Positions 11,284 through 24,097 of a DNA stretch of 64,000 nt are shown one piece after another (the stretch's first letter is position 1; the number at the start of each line of letters is the position of its first letter). Both the position numbers and the translations under genes were made by a program. The notes below the pieces were generated by a model. It did no database searches, was not told where the DNA came from, and saw only the letters and a list, made by a program, of their open reading frames with translations. Source of the DNA: Bubalus kerabau (lineage: Eukaryota; Chordata; Mammalia; Artiodactyla; Bovidae); NCBI RefSeq assembly GCF_029407905.1, contig NC_073627.1, forward strand, positions 46,865,001 to 46,929,000, read 5' to 3'.

Positions 11284-11755
11284 CATTTTTTAAAAAATTT
11301 ATTGTTTCCTTTTAAAACAAAATTTTATTGGAGTATATTTGCTTTACAATGTTGTATTAGTTTCTACGGTACAGCAAAGTGAGTCAGTCATATGCAAACA
11401 TATATCCCCTCTTGTTTGGATTTCCTTCCCATTTAGGTTGGGCTTCCCTGATAGCTCAGCTGGTAAACAATCCGCCCACAATGTGGGAGGCCTGGGTTCG
11501 ATCCCTGGGTTGAGAAGACCCCCATGGAGAAGGGAAAGGCTACCCACTCCAGTATCCTGGCCGGGAGAAATTAATGGGCTGTATAGTCTGTGGAGTCACA
11601 AAGAGTCAGACACGACTGAGCACCTTTCACTTTCTCCTTTAGGTCAGCAGTGAGCCCGGAGTCGAGTTTCCTGTGGTATACAGTAGGTTTTCATTGGTTA
11701 GCCATTTTATACAGAGTATCAGTAGTGTATACATGTCAATTTTGCAGCCAAGTGA
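11284..11755 (-). mobile_element. L1 3' end (ruminant type), split by a SINE
   Basis: Antisense L1 3' UTR: tttattggagtatatttgc, tacagcaaagtgagtcag, gatttccttcccatttagg, then after the SINE tttcctgtggtatacagtag. The Bov-tA at 11439-11637 interrupts it. Confidence 0.88.
11439..11637 (+). mobile_element. Bov-tA SINE inserted in L1
   Basis: Full Bov-tA from tgggcttccctgatagctca to gactgagcacctttcac. The L1 sequence tttaggt is duplicated at 11432-11438 and 11638-11644, so the SINE is younger than the L1. Confidence 0.94.
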
Positions 11756-12412
11756 TCCTTTTAGGACCAAAGTCAGATCGTGTCTCGTCTCTGCGTAAGA
11801 CTGCCATTGTGTTCCATCTCTGTCTCGCCTAGAGTGAAAGCCAAAGTCCCTCCTGTGGCCCACAAGACCCACATGGTCTGGTACAATCTCCACGCAGCCC
11901 CTCCCACTGTCCTCTCCCTGGCTCACTCCAACCACACTGGACCCTGCTCTGCCCTGCACCAGCCTCCGGTCTCAGGGCCTTTCCACTAATTGTCTCCTCT
12001 GCTGGAAGGATCTTCCTCCAGATACCACCTAGCTATCTTCCTCACTCTCTAGTCTGCGCAAATGTCACCTTCCCAATAAACCAGGCCCTAACCATTATAT
12101 GTAAAAATTCCTCTTGTCTCTGCTGCACCACCCACCACCCCCTACTCCCCACACCTCCCCGACCCCGCCCCTGGCCTTGGCACTCCCCATTCTCTGCCCC
12201 ATGCTCTATTTTTTCTCTTGCCTCCAGCACTTAACTCTTTACAACATCTGTAACTTACATATTATTGTATTGTTTATACTCTCCCTCTACAGGAATTTAA
12301 GCTCTGCTAGGCCAGGATCTTTGCCTCTTTTGTTCACCGAGGAATCTCTACTGCCTCAGACAGAGCCAAGGACATAGGAGCCACCCAGTAGTATTTGAGT
12401 GACTGAATGTTT
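11756..12412 (+). mobile_element. L2 LINE 3' part
   Basis: Sense L2: aagtcagatcgtgtctcg, agagtgaaagccaaagtcc, cagggcctttccactaattg, and a 3' end with ggaatttaagctctgc and tgagtgactgaatg. Confidence 0.82.
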
Positions 12413-12517
12413 TCAACTTCATCTTGTAAGCCAGATACTAAATCTTTCATTTTTATCATCATGTTTCCCACTTTTAAGAGCTCAACCTTGTTCTACAAAT
12501 AGCCCTCTTAAAAGCAC

Positions 12518-12600
12518 GTTGCTCTTAGCACTATTCACAATAGCCAAGACGCAGAAACAATCCAAATGTCCATCGAGAGATGAATGGATAAAGAAGATGT
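12518..12600 (+). mobile_element. L1 fragment
   Basis: Contains cactattcacaatagccaag and aatgtccatcgagagatgaa, the conserved segment near the L1 3' end. Confidence 0.8.
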
Positions 12601-12642
12601 GGTGTATGTGTATGTGTGTGTGTCTGTGTGTATGGATATGGG
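12601..12642. repeat. TG-rich simple repeat
   Basis: Imperfect (TG)n with TATG and TCTG variants directly after the L1 piece. Confidence 0.85.
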
Positions 12643-12974
12643 TGGTGGACTTCACTACAGGGTGATTAGGTGGGGGTCAACCATCTGTGGGGGACCCCAG
12701 GAACGTCTGTATTTTAAATCGTTTTCTCTTTGCTCCCAGAATTCTGAGTGAAGAGGACTGGAGGGAATCTTTAGTATCTAGACTTTCACGTAATTTACTT
12801 GGTTTCAATATGGTGCATAACCCCTCTCCACTGGTTCCTGGTATCCCTAAGCCAGAGCTTTTCTGGTTCAGTTTCTTCAGAGTAAATTTCTTATCTTCTA
12901 TCAAAATGAGACTAAGGCAGCCCTCAGCTTTGTGAGGCTGGGAGGCCTGGGTATATAACTGCTCTTTTATATAG

Positions 12975-13191
12975 TTTCCCAGGTGGAGCTAGTGGTAAAG
13001 AACCTGCCTACTGATGCAGGAAATGTAAGAGATGAGGGCTTGATCCCTGGGTTGGGAAGATCTCCTGGAGGAGGGCGTGGCAACCCACTCCAGTATTCTT
13101 GCCTGGAGAGTTCCATGGACAGAGGAGCCTGGTGGGCTACAGTCCATGGGGTCGCAGAGTCAGACACAACTGAAGTGACTTAGCACGCACA
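12975..13191 (+). mobile_element. Bov-tA SINE
   Basis: Runs from tttcccaggtggagctagtg to acttagcacgcacac, with the BovB-like tail intact. Confidence 0.92.
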
Positions 13192-14439
13192 CTTAGAGTT
13201 TCAACCAATCTCCCCTTTCAGCTCCACCGCTCTCCCCTACCTACAGAGGTACCTGTTCCTCCCCACCCTGAATCTTCCTGCAGCCCCACGGCTGGGTGAT
13301 CTGGCTTGCTTGTCTGCCTTCTTCTCTGCAGACACTTAGATTGCAGCTTTCTCCACTGGCCTGGGGGACTAACCACATGTTCACTTCCAAAATTACATTG
13401 ATGCCTCTTGTCTGCTGTTGTTTCCACTATGGTTGTATTTGTCCTTGTGGGTTTCTCCAATTTTCATCCCTTAACTGCTGATTGAGGGGTTCTGAGGGGG
13501 AGTGGATATAAACACAGTCTGTCGTGTCTAACCAGATGTTTTATAATACCATCTTGATTCTACCATGTTTTCCTCTGGCACGTACTTCTGCGGTGGTCAG
13601 GCATTGCAAAGCAACATCTGGGAGTCATTAAAGTACAAGATACACTTTGCAAAAGATACAGGATTCTAGGTTACACTCTATTAAGAAGCAGGTCAATTAT
13701 ATATCTTCAGTTTAACTTCAAAAACAAACACAGATCAGCTTTCTGTTTTTCTCTAGTTCTTCATGTTTTTGTTTTCTAGTCATTATGGGTGTTAGGACCA
13801 TTCGGGCTGTCTTCAAATAGCTCCCTGTTGCCCTGAATTGGATATTCTCTTGGTTTCTATAACCAGAATCCTTCAGAATTCCAGCTTCTAAGCTTCCCAG
13901 GCCCTCTATGCCTAGGGACAACTTTTGGTAGAATCATCTTTCGATTTCTATCTTCCATATAGATTTTCTGGCCAAGCTCTAACAGTTTATGGGTGTTAAG
14001 GAGTTGGGGTACAGGAGAATTTATTTAGGTACCAGGCTGAACTTTGAGAAAACTGTAAGGTACACAAAATCTGTCTTTGGTATCCATACACCCCATCATA
14101 TTTAGAATACGACATCCATTTTGGAATATCTCATGATTGATTAATGAAGGCTTGGCCTCTCCAAGAGTTATTTTAAAGGAAGATTCAAAGAAAAAATTTT
14201 CTGAGTTGTTCCTTTTCAACTCAAATATCTCCATGAGGGATAACATGAATAAAGATCTGATATGCTATTTTTAAAATGCTAGAGTACCCTTTTTTTTTTT
14301 ATCAGAATAGCAAGTTAATATGTATGAAGAAAAAACTAAGACTCAGTGAATATAATCTGTAGTTTCTTAGCATAAATTTTAACACAAAATTCCTTGGTTT
14401 CACAGACAAGTTACCATTTTCAGATAACTTAAGGGACAA
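13192..14439. other. Unannotated intron sequence
   Basis: About 1.2 kb with no repeat I can name and no coding signal. Confidence 0.45.
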
Positions 14440-14818
14440 ATTAAGCAATAATGAAATATACCAAGTGAAGTAAGTCAAAGACAAATACCATATGATATTA
14501 CTTTAATTCCACATGTAAGTGGAATCTAAAAAAAATGATATAAATGGATTTATTTACAAAACAGAAACAGACTTAGAAAACAAGTTTGGGACTAACATAT
14601 ACATACTACTATATATAAAATAGGTAACAAGAACGGACTGTATAGCACAGGGAGCTCTAATCAATACTCTGAAAATTCTGTAATGACCTATATGAGAAAC
14701 GAATGTGAAAAAGAATAGATACCTGTATGTGTATAACCGAATCATCTTGCCATACACCTGAAACTAACACAGCATTGTAAATCAACTATATTCCAGTATA
14801 AAATGAAAATTTAAAAAG
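14440..14818 (+). mobile_element. L1 3' end
   Basis: Sense L1 3' UTR: aagtgaagtaagtcaaagac, ggactgtatagcacagggag, gaaactaacacagcattgta, then an A-rich end. Confidence 0.88.
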
Positions 14819-16158
14819 AAATGATGAAGTAACCAGATCTTCAGTCAATAAACAGATGTAAACCATTCAACTAAAGAGATACCCACCCCCCAAAAAAGAG
14901 CATGTGTGAGTCTGATCATTATAAATTATCCTGATGAACTTAGCTGTATGTGTAGGGGCGTATGATTTAGAAACGATCACCCCTGAGCTTTACTTTGGTC
15001 TTGTGAACCTTCATTTGGGACTCATATGTTTTCTATATGGCCTTGCCCAGATCCATTAGCCCAGCGATTCTTTAGTGCCCACAACTGTTGCTAATACAAC
15101 AATGCTGTAGTCTGATAACCTCCTTGTAACTGTAACTTCAAGAAGCAACTGAACCCCCCAGTCAACTACTGTCAGAAGATTAGCTTAACATTAACTCTGT
15201 CAAAACTCAAATTGCAATTATTTTGAAAGCAAAATTATTTCAGCTAACAGGTTAAGTCATTCTGATGGGCCTTTCAGGATTCAATTTTGTTCAAAAGTAA
15301 ACAGTCTGTGGAGCTTTACTGAAGTGGCTACTTTCTTCTCTTTGGTTTAAAATCTTTTTTTTTTTTTTTCCTTAAAAGAAGAGGCACAAAGTTGATAATT
15401 CATCTTCAAAATCGCTCAGGTCAAGGCTATTTCAAAACTGCTTTTTGACACAGAACTTCAGGGTATGGGTCAAGTGTGTAGGCATTTCAGCAGATCCAAT
15501 GAGGTGTCTGTTTTAGGCTTGTGTGAAGACACCTGCTGCTTTCTCCACCCACAGAGCCGCTGTCGTCCAAGACGGGGTGGCTCATGAACCAGTCAGGGGA
15601 CAGGCTGGGCTTTTATCTTATGTAACAAATGTTCTGACTTTTCTTCCTTTATGTCTGGCATCTAGAACATGCAAAATTCCTTAAAAAAAACAAAACAAAA
15701 CACCTAGTAACCTTTGCTTCAGATGCTTGCAAATGATCTCAATTTTGAATGGTTCCCTAGATCACTCAAAAACTCAGATAATAACTGGTATTTGAAAGGC
15801 CCAGCCAAAGGTGCACCCTAACATTCTTTTATAGAGTTTCAAAAGTGAATTTGGGGACACAGGGCCTTTGAAATGCCCCCTGGGAAAAAAAAAGCGTTCC
15901 ATTTTCAGTAAGTTCAGGAAGGTTGCATACTGCAATTCCTTTTCAGAGATTCATAACATACATTTGATACATTAAAAGCTCTGAGGAGTTCTATGTAAAT
16001 AATCTATTCTAACTTTGTTCAACCAAAATTTTAAAACATATTTAATTACAGAATCCTTCTACTCATTCATTTTGAAGGGGATCAAGATACGCCATCACCT
16101 TATGCCACAGTGTCATAATAAGAGTTACTGAACATTTGTTTGGTCTATTAATATAAGA
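14819..16158. other. Repeat-poor intron sequence
   Basis: About 1.3 kb with no repeat I recognise other than a T-run at 15355-15370. No open frame of note. Confidence 0.5.
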
Positions 16159-16251
16159 GCTCTGAGAGATGGTGAAGGACAGGGAAGCCTGGTGTGCTGC
16201 AGTTCATAGGGCACAAAGAGTCAGAGATGACTGAGGAACTGAACAACAACA
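16159..16251 (+). mobile_element. BovB 3' tail fragment
   Basis: About 90 bp from gctctgagagatggtgaagg to ggaactgaacaacaac, the last part of BovB. Confidence 0.8.
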
Positions 16252-17878
16252 ATTAATAGAAGAATTTCCCAAATTCCTTCTGTATTTAATGGTTTCTATA
16301 AGGAGAACCAGGAAAAAACGGGAACATCTATGATATTCTAGGGAAAACTACATATGCCTATGGAGATAGCTGGAAAACAACTACAACTAATCCCTTAAAA
16401 AGTAAGATCTGGTCAAAGTCCACATGTAACGAAGGAAATCTCCATGAAACGAAGCTTGACTTCCTATCACAGTGAGGCTCTTTCAAGGAAGTCAGCACTG
16501 CCAGAGGGACAGCTCCCCGGCTGGCTTGGAGTTTGGGGTTGGAGTGGGAAGAATCTTTCCCTGGAGACGCCAGCGTTCCCTGCATACTACTTTTCAGGCT
16601 TCAGATGCTTTATAAGAACACACATTCGTATTCTATTGTAACAGCTACGGATAACAAACAAAACTTTTAAAGTGTTAGAGGTTCTTTCTGATCCACAGCG
16701 CACACACACATGGCACTGATAACCGTACCTTTGATTTTCATCTGGTTATTGTGATTACTCCTCAGACTAGGGAGAGAAGACATTATTCCATTATTATATA
16801 CCAGGCCTTATGCTAGACTCTGGACATACATTAAAAACAGGTTTTTAGAAGCACTTATACTTGACATATTTTCGTACCTTGCTGCTTTATGTTTCTCTTT
16901 CTAATAATTCAACATTAAAAAAGCAGGGCCATACATCTGACGTAAGTTTCTTGAAGTCAAACATTATATTTTGCTGGCAAATGCTTGGCTTTGAGAAACA
17001 GTCATTTTTCAGACCTAAAACTGCTTCTACACAGGGATGCAATTAATATTTGCAGGTCTTGCAAGGAGCCTGGCTCTTGCTGCGGGCAACGGGTGACGGT
17101 GCCAGCAGCGTTTTGTTGAGTCTGGTTCTTTTAATGTATCCCTGTACCCCAAATATGCCATTAGTCCCCAGTGTCCACACCGATGGGGATACGAGTGAGG
17201 ATGCTTTCTGGAGAGGAATTTCAGAATCTAGGGAGAAGGAAGTAATCTGGAAAAGGTCCTTCAGATGACTTGAGTAAAAATCAAATATGCTTCCTCTTTC
17301 CATTTTTTGTCTTGGCCTGTAATGAGCGTAAGGAGGAATCACAGGATAAGAAGAACACTTACTAAGGACAGATATTTTTTCAACAGTTCAAATGTACACA
17401 AGTTGAACATGATATGATTAAATAACTACGAAGATCACTCCTGGTTATTACTCAATGCCAAAGAGGGGGAAAAAACGAGAATACAACTGCACTGTTTGTG
17501 TGCATGATTTATCGTAATAGTAGGTACCACATGGTCAGAATAATGAATAGCTCCTGCTAGAATATGTTGTGCATGAGACAGAAATGTTACTATTCAGAGG
17601 AAAATCTAGAGTAAAATGCTAGGTTTTCTCAGTGATGTTGAGGTTTTATATTTGTGCACATGGCTATCACTATATTACTGGAAATCCAGAAACAGATCTG
17701 AAAAGTTCTAGTACCTGATCTATTAATTTTCCAAGAAATGTTTTATAACTTAGTATTTGAAGACTGAAGTTTCTTAATTATATACCAATCAAGTCGGAAC
17801 AGATTTAAAATGAATCAACAGGAATATAATTTTCCAACTAATATAAATACAATATAGTTTTGTTAAAATGAAATTATT
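16252..17878. other. Repeat-poor intron sequence
   Basis: About 1.6 kb with no repeat I recognise. The sub-region 17050-17260 is less AT-rich than its surroundings but has no splice-bounded frame I can support. Confidence 0.45.
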
Positions 17879-18045
17879 TAACTTTTTATTTTATATTGGG
17901 GTATAGCTGATTAACAATGTCGTGACAGTTTCAGGTAGACTCCATTCTCCCCCAAACTCCTCTCCCATCCAGGCTGCCACATAACATTGAGCCGAGTTTC
18001 CTGTGCTCTACAGTAGGCCCCTGTTGGTTTTCCATTTAAGTTCCT
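17879..18045 (-). mobile_element. L1 3' end
   Basis: Antisense L1 3' UTR: ttttatattggggtatagc, gttgattaac-like segment, then gagtttcctgtgctctacag. Confidence 0.8.
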
Positions 18046-18099
18046 TTTTATAAACTGCATATTTCCCTTTTTTTCAATCCATTTTCTTTGGATTTTTTT

Positions 18100-18870
18100 T
18101 TTTTTTTTTTTACTGATTTGTACAAGCTCTATATAAATTAAGGGAACCATTCTTCTGTTATTAGTGTTTTAAATATTTTTTCCAGTATGCCACTGATCTT
18201 TTGATACTGTTTATAATATACTACCATAGAGAAATTGTTTTTTAAAAAAAATTGAGTGCAGTCAAATGTACTCATTTTTCTTCTTTGGTTATACACATAT
18301 TTGACACAAAATTGAGAACACATAATAATCATAAAGTGCTTTGCAATGCTTTTTATGTTATACATCAAGCATATTTCCCCATGTGATCAAATATCTTCTT
18401 ATAATGTGATTCTGAACAGCCTCACAGTCCTCAGCAAGAAACATGCATGTAATTCAGTTAACCAACCTCCTACTGTATGGCACTTCTGGTAGTTTCTGCT
18501 TTTTAAAATACCATTTTAGGAGTATCATTGCACCTATTCTAATTCTAAAGGAGAATTGCTGCCATTACCCATTTCCAACTGCCACATATTTAAGTACTCC
18601 TTACCAAACTCCACCATTTGAAGAGCTAAAAAGAATTAACCAAATTGATACAAGCTAACCTACTGTATATGCTATGATTACATTGCTTTGATTAGGAGTG
18701 TTATTTTTAAAAATTCACTAGCTATTTGAATTTTTTTCTTCGGTGAATTCTCTCTTCATACCTTTTCTTGTCCGTCACATATTCATAATTTCACCTCATG
18801 ATTTGTAAGGGCTTTTTATATATGAAGTAGGTTAACCTTTTATTACATTTACAAAGACTTTTGGGCGTTT
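18100..18870 (-). mobile_element. Old L1 (L1M-like), antisense
   Basis: Diverged L1-like blocks: tgatttgtacaagctctat, ggttatacacatatttgac and agggctttttatatatgaag. Edges are uncertain. Confidence 0.45.
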
Positions 18871-19154
18871 TGCCTTTTACCATGTCCTGGCCATGGCTCT
18901 TGGTTCTGGCTAATAAACCATGAGAAGACATTTTCTATGGGTTGCTGAGAAAGAAAAATGTCTCACTCCTCAGAGAGGATGCCCAAGGACTTCTAGAAGT
19001 GAATTCTCTCCTTGAGTAAGTAAATATGGCTGCTGACTGGTAGCAGCCATCTTGCAACCACAAGGGGGAGCCACACTGAGAGTGAAGATGACCCAGAAAG
19101 CTTCCTATCGTATGAAATAAATCCTTTGGCACTCTTCACCAGAGTAAATTAAGG

Positions 19155-19260
19155 TTTCTTCGCCTCCCCCTCCTCTCTCCTTACCTTCCCCCTTCCCTCC
19201 TCTTTCTCCCTCCCTCTCCCCTGCCCCTTCTCTATCTCTCTCCTGCTTTCTTCCTTCCTT
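19155..19260. repeat. CT-rich low-complexity tract
   Basis: Almost pure pyrimidine on the plus strand for about 100 bp. The 280 bp before it (18875-19140) look like a diverged LTR relic but I cannot name it. Confidence 0.8.
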
Positions 19261-19412
19261 GCAACTGAACACAACTTTGCTACAAAGATATTTTTGAGAC
19301 CCAGAAATTGTAAACGTTTATGCTGTGATATCTATCAATCTTTGCCCTTATGAGTCTTCTTTTGCTGCTGCTAAACTCAGAAAGCCCCTCCCTACTTAAA
19401 AATCAAATATCT

Positions 19413-19590
19413 GAGGGATTTCCCTGGCGGTCCAGTGGTTAAGACTTTGCATTCCAATGCAGGAGGTAGGGGTTCGATCCCTGGTCAGGGAGCTAAGATC
19501 CTACATGCCTAGTGGCCAAAAAACCAAAGCATAAAACAGAAGAAATGTTGTAACAAATTCAATAAAGACTTAACAGAAGAAATATTAAAG
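19413..19590 (+). mobile_element. CHR-type SINE
   Basis: Starts gggatttccctggcggtcca, has the tRNA-like ggggttcgatccctggtcag, and ends with the caataaagacttaacag variant tail. Confidence 0.9.
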
Positions 19591-19629
19591 AATCAAATAT
19601 GTGCCCATGAAATGAAGTTGTTAAGATGT

Positions 19630-21271
19630 AAATGGTATGGACCTAACAGAAGCAGAAGATATTAAGAAGAGGTGGCAAGAATACACAGAAGAACTGTACA
19701 AAAAAGAGCTTTACGACCAAGATAATCATGATGGTGTGATCACTCACCTAGAGCCACACATCCTGGAATGTGAAGTCAAGTGGGCCTTAGAAAGCATCAC
19801 TTTGAACAAAGCTAGTGGAGGTGATAGAATTCCATTTGAGCTATATCAAATCCTGGATGATGATGCTGTGAAAGTACTGCACTCAATATGCCAGCAAATT
19901 TGGAAAACTCAGCAGTGGCCACAGGACTGGAAAAGGTCAGTTTTCATTCCAATCCCAAAGAAAGGCAATGCCAAAGAATGCTCAAACTACCACACTGCAC
20001 TCATCTCACACGCTAGTAAAGTAATGCTCAAAATTCTCCAAGCCAGGCTTCAGCAATATGTGAACCATGAACTTCCTGATGTTCAAGCTGGTTTTAGAAA
20101 AGGCAGAGGAACCAGAGATCAAATTGCCAACATCCGCTGGATCATGGAAAAAGCAAGAGAGTTGCAGAAAAACATCTATTTCTGCTTTATTGACTATACC
20201 AAAGCCTTTGACTTGTGGATCACAATCAACTGTAGAAAATTCTGAAAGAGATGGGAATACCAGACCACCAGACCCGCCTCTTGAGAAACCTATATGTAGG
20301 TCAGGAAGCAACAGTTAGAACTGGACATGGAACAACAGACTGGTTCCAAATATGAAAAGGAGTACGTCAAGGCTGTACATTGTCACCCTGCTTATTTACC
20401 TTATATGCAGAGTACATCATGAGAAACGCTGGGCTGGAAGAGGCACAAGCTGGAATCAAGATTGCTGGGAGAAATCTCAATAACCTCAGATATGCAGATG
20501 ACACCACCCTTATGGCAGAAAGTAAAGAGGAACTAAAAAGGCTCTTGATGAAAGTGAAAGAGGAGAGTGAAAAAGTTGGCTTAAAGCTCAACATTCAGAA
20601 AACGAAGATCATGGCATCTGGTCCCATCACTTCATGGGAAATAGATGGGAAACAGTGGAAACAGTGGCTGACTTTATATTGGGGGACTCCAAAATCACTG
20701 CAGATGGTGACTGCAGCCATGAAATTAAAAGACGCTTACTCTTTGGAAGGAAAGTTATGACCAACCTAGATAGCATATTGAAAAGAAGAGATATTACTTT
20801 GCCAACAGTGGTCTGTCTAGTCAAGGCTATGGTTTTTCCAGTGGTCATGTATGGATGTGAGAGTTGGACTGTGAAGAAAGGTGAGCGCTGAAGAATTGAT
20901 GCTTTTGAATTGTGGTGTTTGAGAAGACTCTTGAGAGTCCCTTGGACTGCAAGGAGACCCAACCAGTTCATCCTAAAGGAGATCAGTCCTGCGTGTTCAT
21001 TGGAAGGACTGATGCTGAAGCTGAAACTCCAATACTTTGGCCACCTCATGCAAAGAGTTGACTCATTGGAAAAGACCCTGATGCTGGGAGGGATTGGGGG
21101 CAGGCGGAGAAGGGGATAACAGAGGGTGAGATGGCTGGATGGCATCACTGACTCGATGGATGTGAGTTTGAGTGAACTCCGGGAGTTGGTGATGGTCAGG
21201 GAGGCCTGGCATGCTGTGATTCATGGGGTTGCAAGGAGTCAGACACGACTGAGTGACTGAACTGAACTGAA
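19630..21271 (+). mobile_element. BovB (RTE) LINE, 5'-truncated, dead reverse transcriptase
   Basis: About 1.64 kb covering the second half of the BovB reverse transcriptase, its C-terminal region and the 3' UTR, ending in tgactgaactgaactga. Recognisable blocks are FIPIPKKGNAKECSNY, then VQAGFRKGRGTRDQI, then FCFIDYTKAFD (motif A), and after a frame change YADDTTLM (motif C, YADD at 20491-20502). The frame is lost just after motif A near 20212, where dinucleotide changes replace the expected DCADHNKLW stretch, and further breaks follow, so no full-length protein can be made. The endonuclease half is absent, as usual for target-primed insertions. RTE elements mobilise Bov-tA SINEs through the shared tail (family knowledge). 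Confidence 0.95.
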
Positions 21272-21732
21272 GCTCTGGAGTGGGCTGGGGAGGGGACTCA
21301 ATCACAAACAGGAGAGAGCCTTTATTTCACAATTATTTCATGAATGGCAGGAAACTGTCCACTCTAGTAGATTATCCATAATTAAAGATGTGTGAAATGC
21401 CCCCTAAAGGCCTGGAATCTTTGAAATACAAATGAGTTACCAGTTTCAGCTGATGGATATGATGGGAGAAATGTTCTATTTGGATCAAACTTATGTGAGT
21501 GGACTGAATCTAAGTCAGATCCTACCTGGTCAGGCGTTAAGAAGAGTTAATACTGGAAATCTTTATGGGGATGTCTCCCCTGAAATAGCTGAATAAAAAA
21601 AAACCACTGGAAAATAATCAAGAAAAAAAATATATACCCACATGCATAAAATTACTTGACTACAAAAGGCATAAGCTACAATGAAAAGGGTATATTCTAT
21701 ATATTTTAATATACAGTCATAATAAATCAGCA

Positions 21733-21833
21733 TGCATGCATGCTAAGTTTCTTTAGTTCTGTCTGAGTCTTTGCAACACTATGGACCACAGCCTGCCAGT
21801 CTCCTCTATCCATGGGATTCTCCAGGCAGGAAT
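21733..21833 (-). mobile_element. Truncated Bov-tA SINE
   Basis: Only the tail half is present (tctgagtctttgcaacac to gattctccaggcaggaat). The flanks aaatcagcat (21723-21732) and aaaccagcat (21834-21843) look like a 10-bp duplication with one mismatch. Confidence 0.78.
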
Positions 21834-22321
21834 AAACCAGCATTTTCACACAAAGTCAGAGCAACCATAAATTGGATTTAGAGAATAACTAGAGTGCTTT
21901 TCGAATGAACAGTGTTAGACTGTCTATAAACAGCTCGAGCTTGCCTGTGAAATATTTTAGGACCATCAAAATTGACCCTTCTTTTTGGTCTTTTTCACTC
22001 ATCTCAACTGGCTTGTGATCAATATTTCATGGACCTCTTCTATAGCTGCCCTTCAGGTATCCTTCCAAAAGACCCAAACCCAAATTTCAGCTGAAAACTT
22101 CACAGAGAGAACTCCTGCTGCACTGAGCCTTGAAGGAAGGGATGCATCAGCAACAAAAAGTGACTGAAGCACAGACGCTGGAGTGATGGTTCTGAAAATG
22201 CCTTCTGAATGTTCATACCCTTCCTCGCTGTGGAGTTTTTTGCTTCTGTGTTTCCCTCAGCTTGCATCCTCTCTTCCTGGAACTTTCCTAGGGTCAGCCC
22301 CTTCTCCATCTTTGTGTGTAT

Positions 22322-22525
22322 GTGTTCGGTCCTCAGTCGTGTCTGACTCTTTGCAACCCCATGTGCTGTAGCCTGCCAGGCTCCTCTGTCCATGGAATTT
22401 TTCGGGCAAGAATACTGGAGTGAGCTGTCATTTTCCTCCTCCAGGAGATCTTCCCAACCCAGGGATCGAACCTGTGTCTCTTGAATCTCCTATATTGGCA
22501 GGCAGATTCTTTACCACTAGCCCAG
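22322..22525 (-). mobile_element. Bov-tA SINE
   Basis: Reverse Bov-tA, cctcagtcgtgtctgactct at the left and the ctagtggtaaagaatc-type head in reverse at the right. Confidence 0.9.
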
Positions 22526-22624
22526 CCCATTCCCCTTGATCTCTGAATGATTTTCGTAACTCAGTCCTTCCTTTCCTTCATAACTGTTACACAGTTTATA
22601 ATTATTTGTTGACTTTTTTTTGGT

Positions 22625-22942
22625 CTTACTCCTCAATTAGAATGTATACCCCATGAGGACAAGGACTGTTTCTATTATATGTATCACTGTGTCTCCTAAG
22701 TGAAGCGAAAGCGAAGTCGCTCAGTTGTGTCCGACTCTTTGCGACCCCATGGACTGTAGCCCACCAGGCTCCTCAATCCACGGAATTTTCTAGGCAATAA
22801 TATTGGAGTGGGTTGCCATTTCCTTCTCCAGGGAGAGGGAGAACCCGGGTCTCCCTCATTTCAGGCAGACGCTTTACTGCCTGAGCCAGCTGAGCCCTTG
22901 TCTCCTAACAGTGCCTGGCACTAAACACACTTGTTGAATGAA
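22625..22942 (+). mobile_element. L2 3' end, split by a SINE
   Basis: Sense L2 end: aatgtataccccatgaggac and, after the SINE, cagtgcctggcactaaacac and ttgttgaatgaaag. Confidence 0.75.
22700..22898 (-). mobile_element. Bov-tA SINE in L2, with perfect duplication
   Basis: Reverse Bov-tA bracketed by tgtctcctaa at 22690-22699 and 22899-22908. The left edge has the gtgaagcgaaagcgaagtcg tail variant. Confidence 0.94.
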
Positions 22943-23733
22943 AGTATATACATTGGCTTGAATACACTAAAGATCTTTTATTATAAGTTTTAAAAAGAAG
23001 ACTGTGGAAAAGCCCCATGGAATGTTTCACAGCCAAATAACCTTAGGGCTTAAGAGCTCACGTAGAGAAACAGACAAGTCATCCTGTTACACAAGAGAAC
23101 AGACAAGCCAAGCAACTGATGAAACCTTCAAGAAACACACGGCAGCTGCCACACAGCTCTCAAGTCTTAATGGAATCTCAAAAATCAGTGTCAGTGGCTG
23201 ATGGTTCTAGAGTAGTCTAGCATGAATAAGCACTGACTTGGAAAACTGCTGCCAATTTGTCAGTGAGGGGCCTGATGCGTGAAAAAGCCTGCTTTTCAGT
23301 GAATGTTCTATTTACATGAAAAGAGTTTCACTAAAAACATAAGTACTCATCTTAAATAAGTTGGTTCTAACTATGAAAATATGAATATTCCAAATTAAGT
23401 TCCCAACTGCTTGTTCATCCCAGTTACAGGATTTTTCACAAAAAATTTCCCCTTTTGACTCCCACCCCTCTCCCCCCAACTCTGCCGTTTTGGGACAGAA
23501 GTCAACACCTCAGTGTCACTGCATTTTATCAACAGACCAAGGAAAATGAGACCTGTTACATCTTTACTCACTCTGGGAGCCAAAGTGACCAAGAAAGAGC
23601 CCATAAACTCTACTGTGTATTATTCCGTTTATTTCACTGGGCCTGTAGGAATAATCTGATTCCTCTATTACTGGAATGAGAGGAAAGAGGTGGGGAAAAC
23701 CCTAGACTGGGAAATTCTGCCAAATTCAAATAT
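22943..23733. other. Unannotated intron sequence
   Basis: About 0.8 kb with no repeat or coding signal that I recognise. Confidence 0.45.
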
Positions 23734-23742
23734 ACAAATATT

Positions 23743-23971
23743 GTATGCATGCATGCTAAGTTGCTTCCGTCATGTCCGACTCTTTGCGACCCCATGGACT
23801 GTAGCCTGACAGGCTCCTCTGTCCATGGAGATTCTCCAGGCAAGAATACTGGAGGGGGTTGCCATGGCCTCCTCCAGGGGATCTTCCTAACCCAGGGATC
23901 GAACCGGCAACTCTTACTTCTCCTGCATCGGCAGGTGGGTTCCTTACCACCAGCGCCACCTGGGAATCCCC
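23743..23971 (-). mobile_element. Bov-tA SINE with perfect duplication
   Basis: Reverse Bov-tA, full length, flanked by acaaatatt at 23734-23742 and 23972-23980. The tail side holds a short GCAT repeat. Confidence 0.93.
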
Positions 23972-24097
23972 ACAAATATTATATACTAATTTTCAAATGG
24001 ACAAAAATCAAGTTACAAGGGATGGATAAGGAACCAGCTCTTGGTCAGACCACTTAGATGAACTAGCTGTTCAGGCTCACAGGCTAAGGATGACTGA

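Noticed and set aside
17050..17268. Candidate exon in a less AT-rich stretch
   Set aside because: Open in both strands by chance and without a convincing acceptor-donor pair or known domain.
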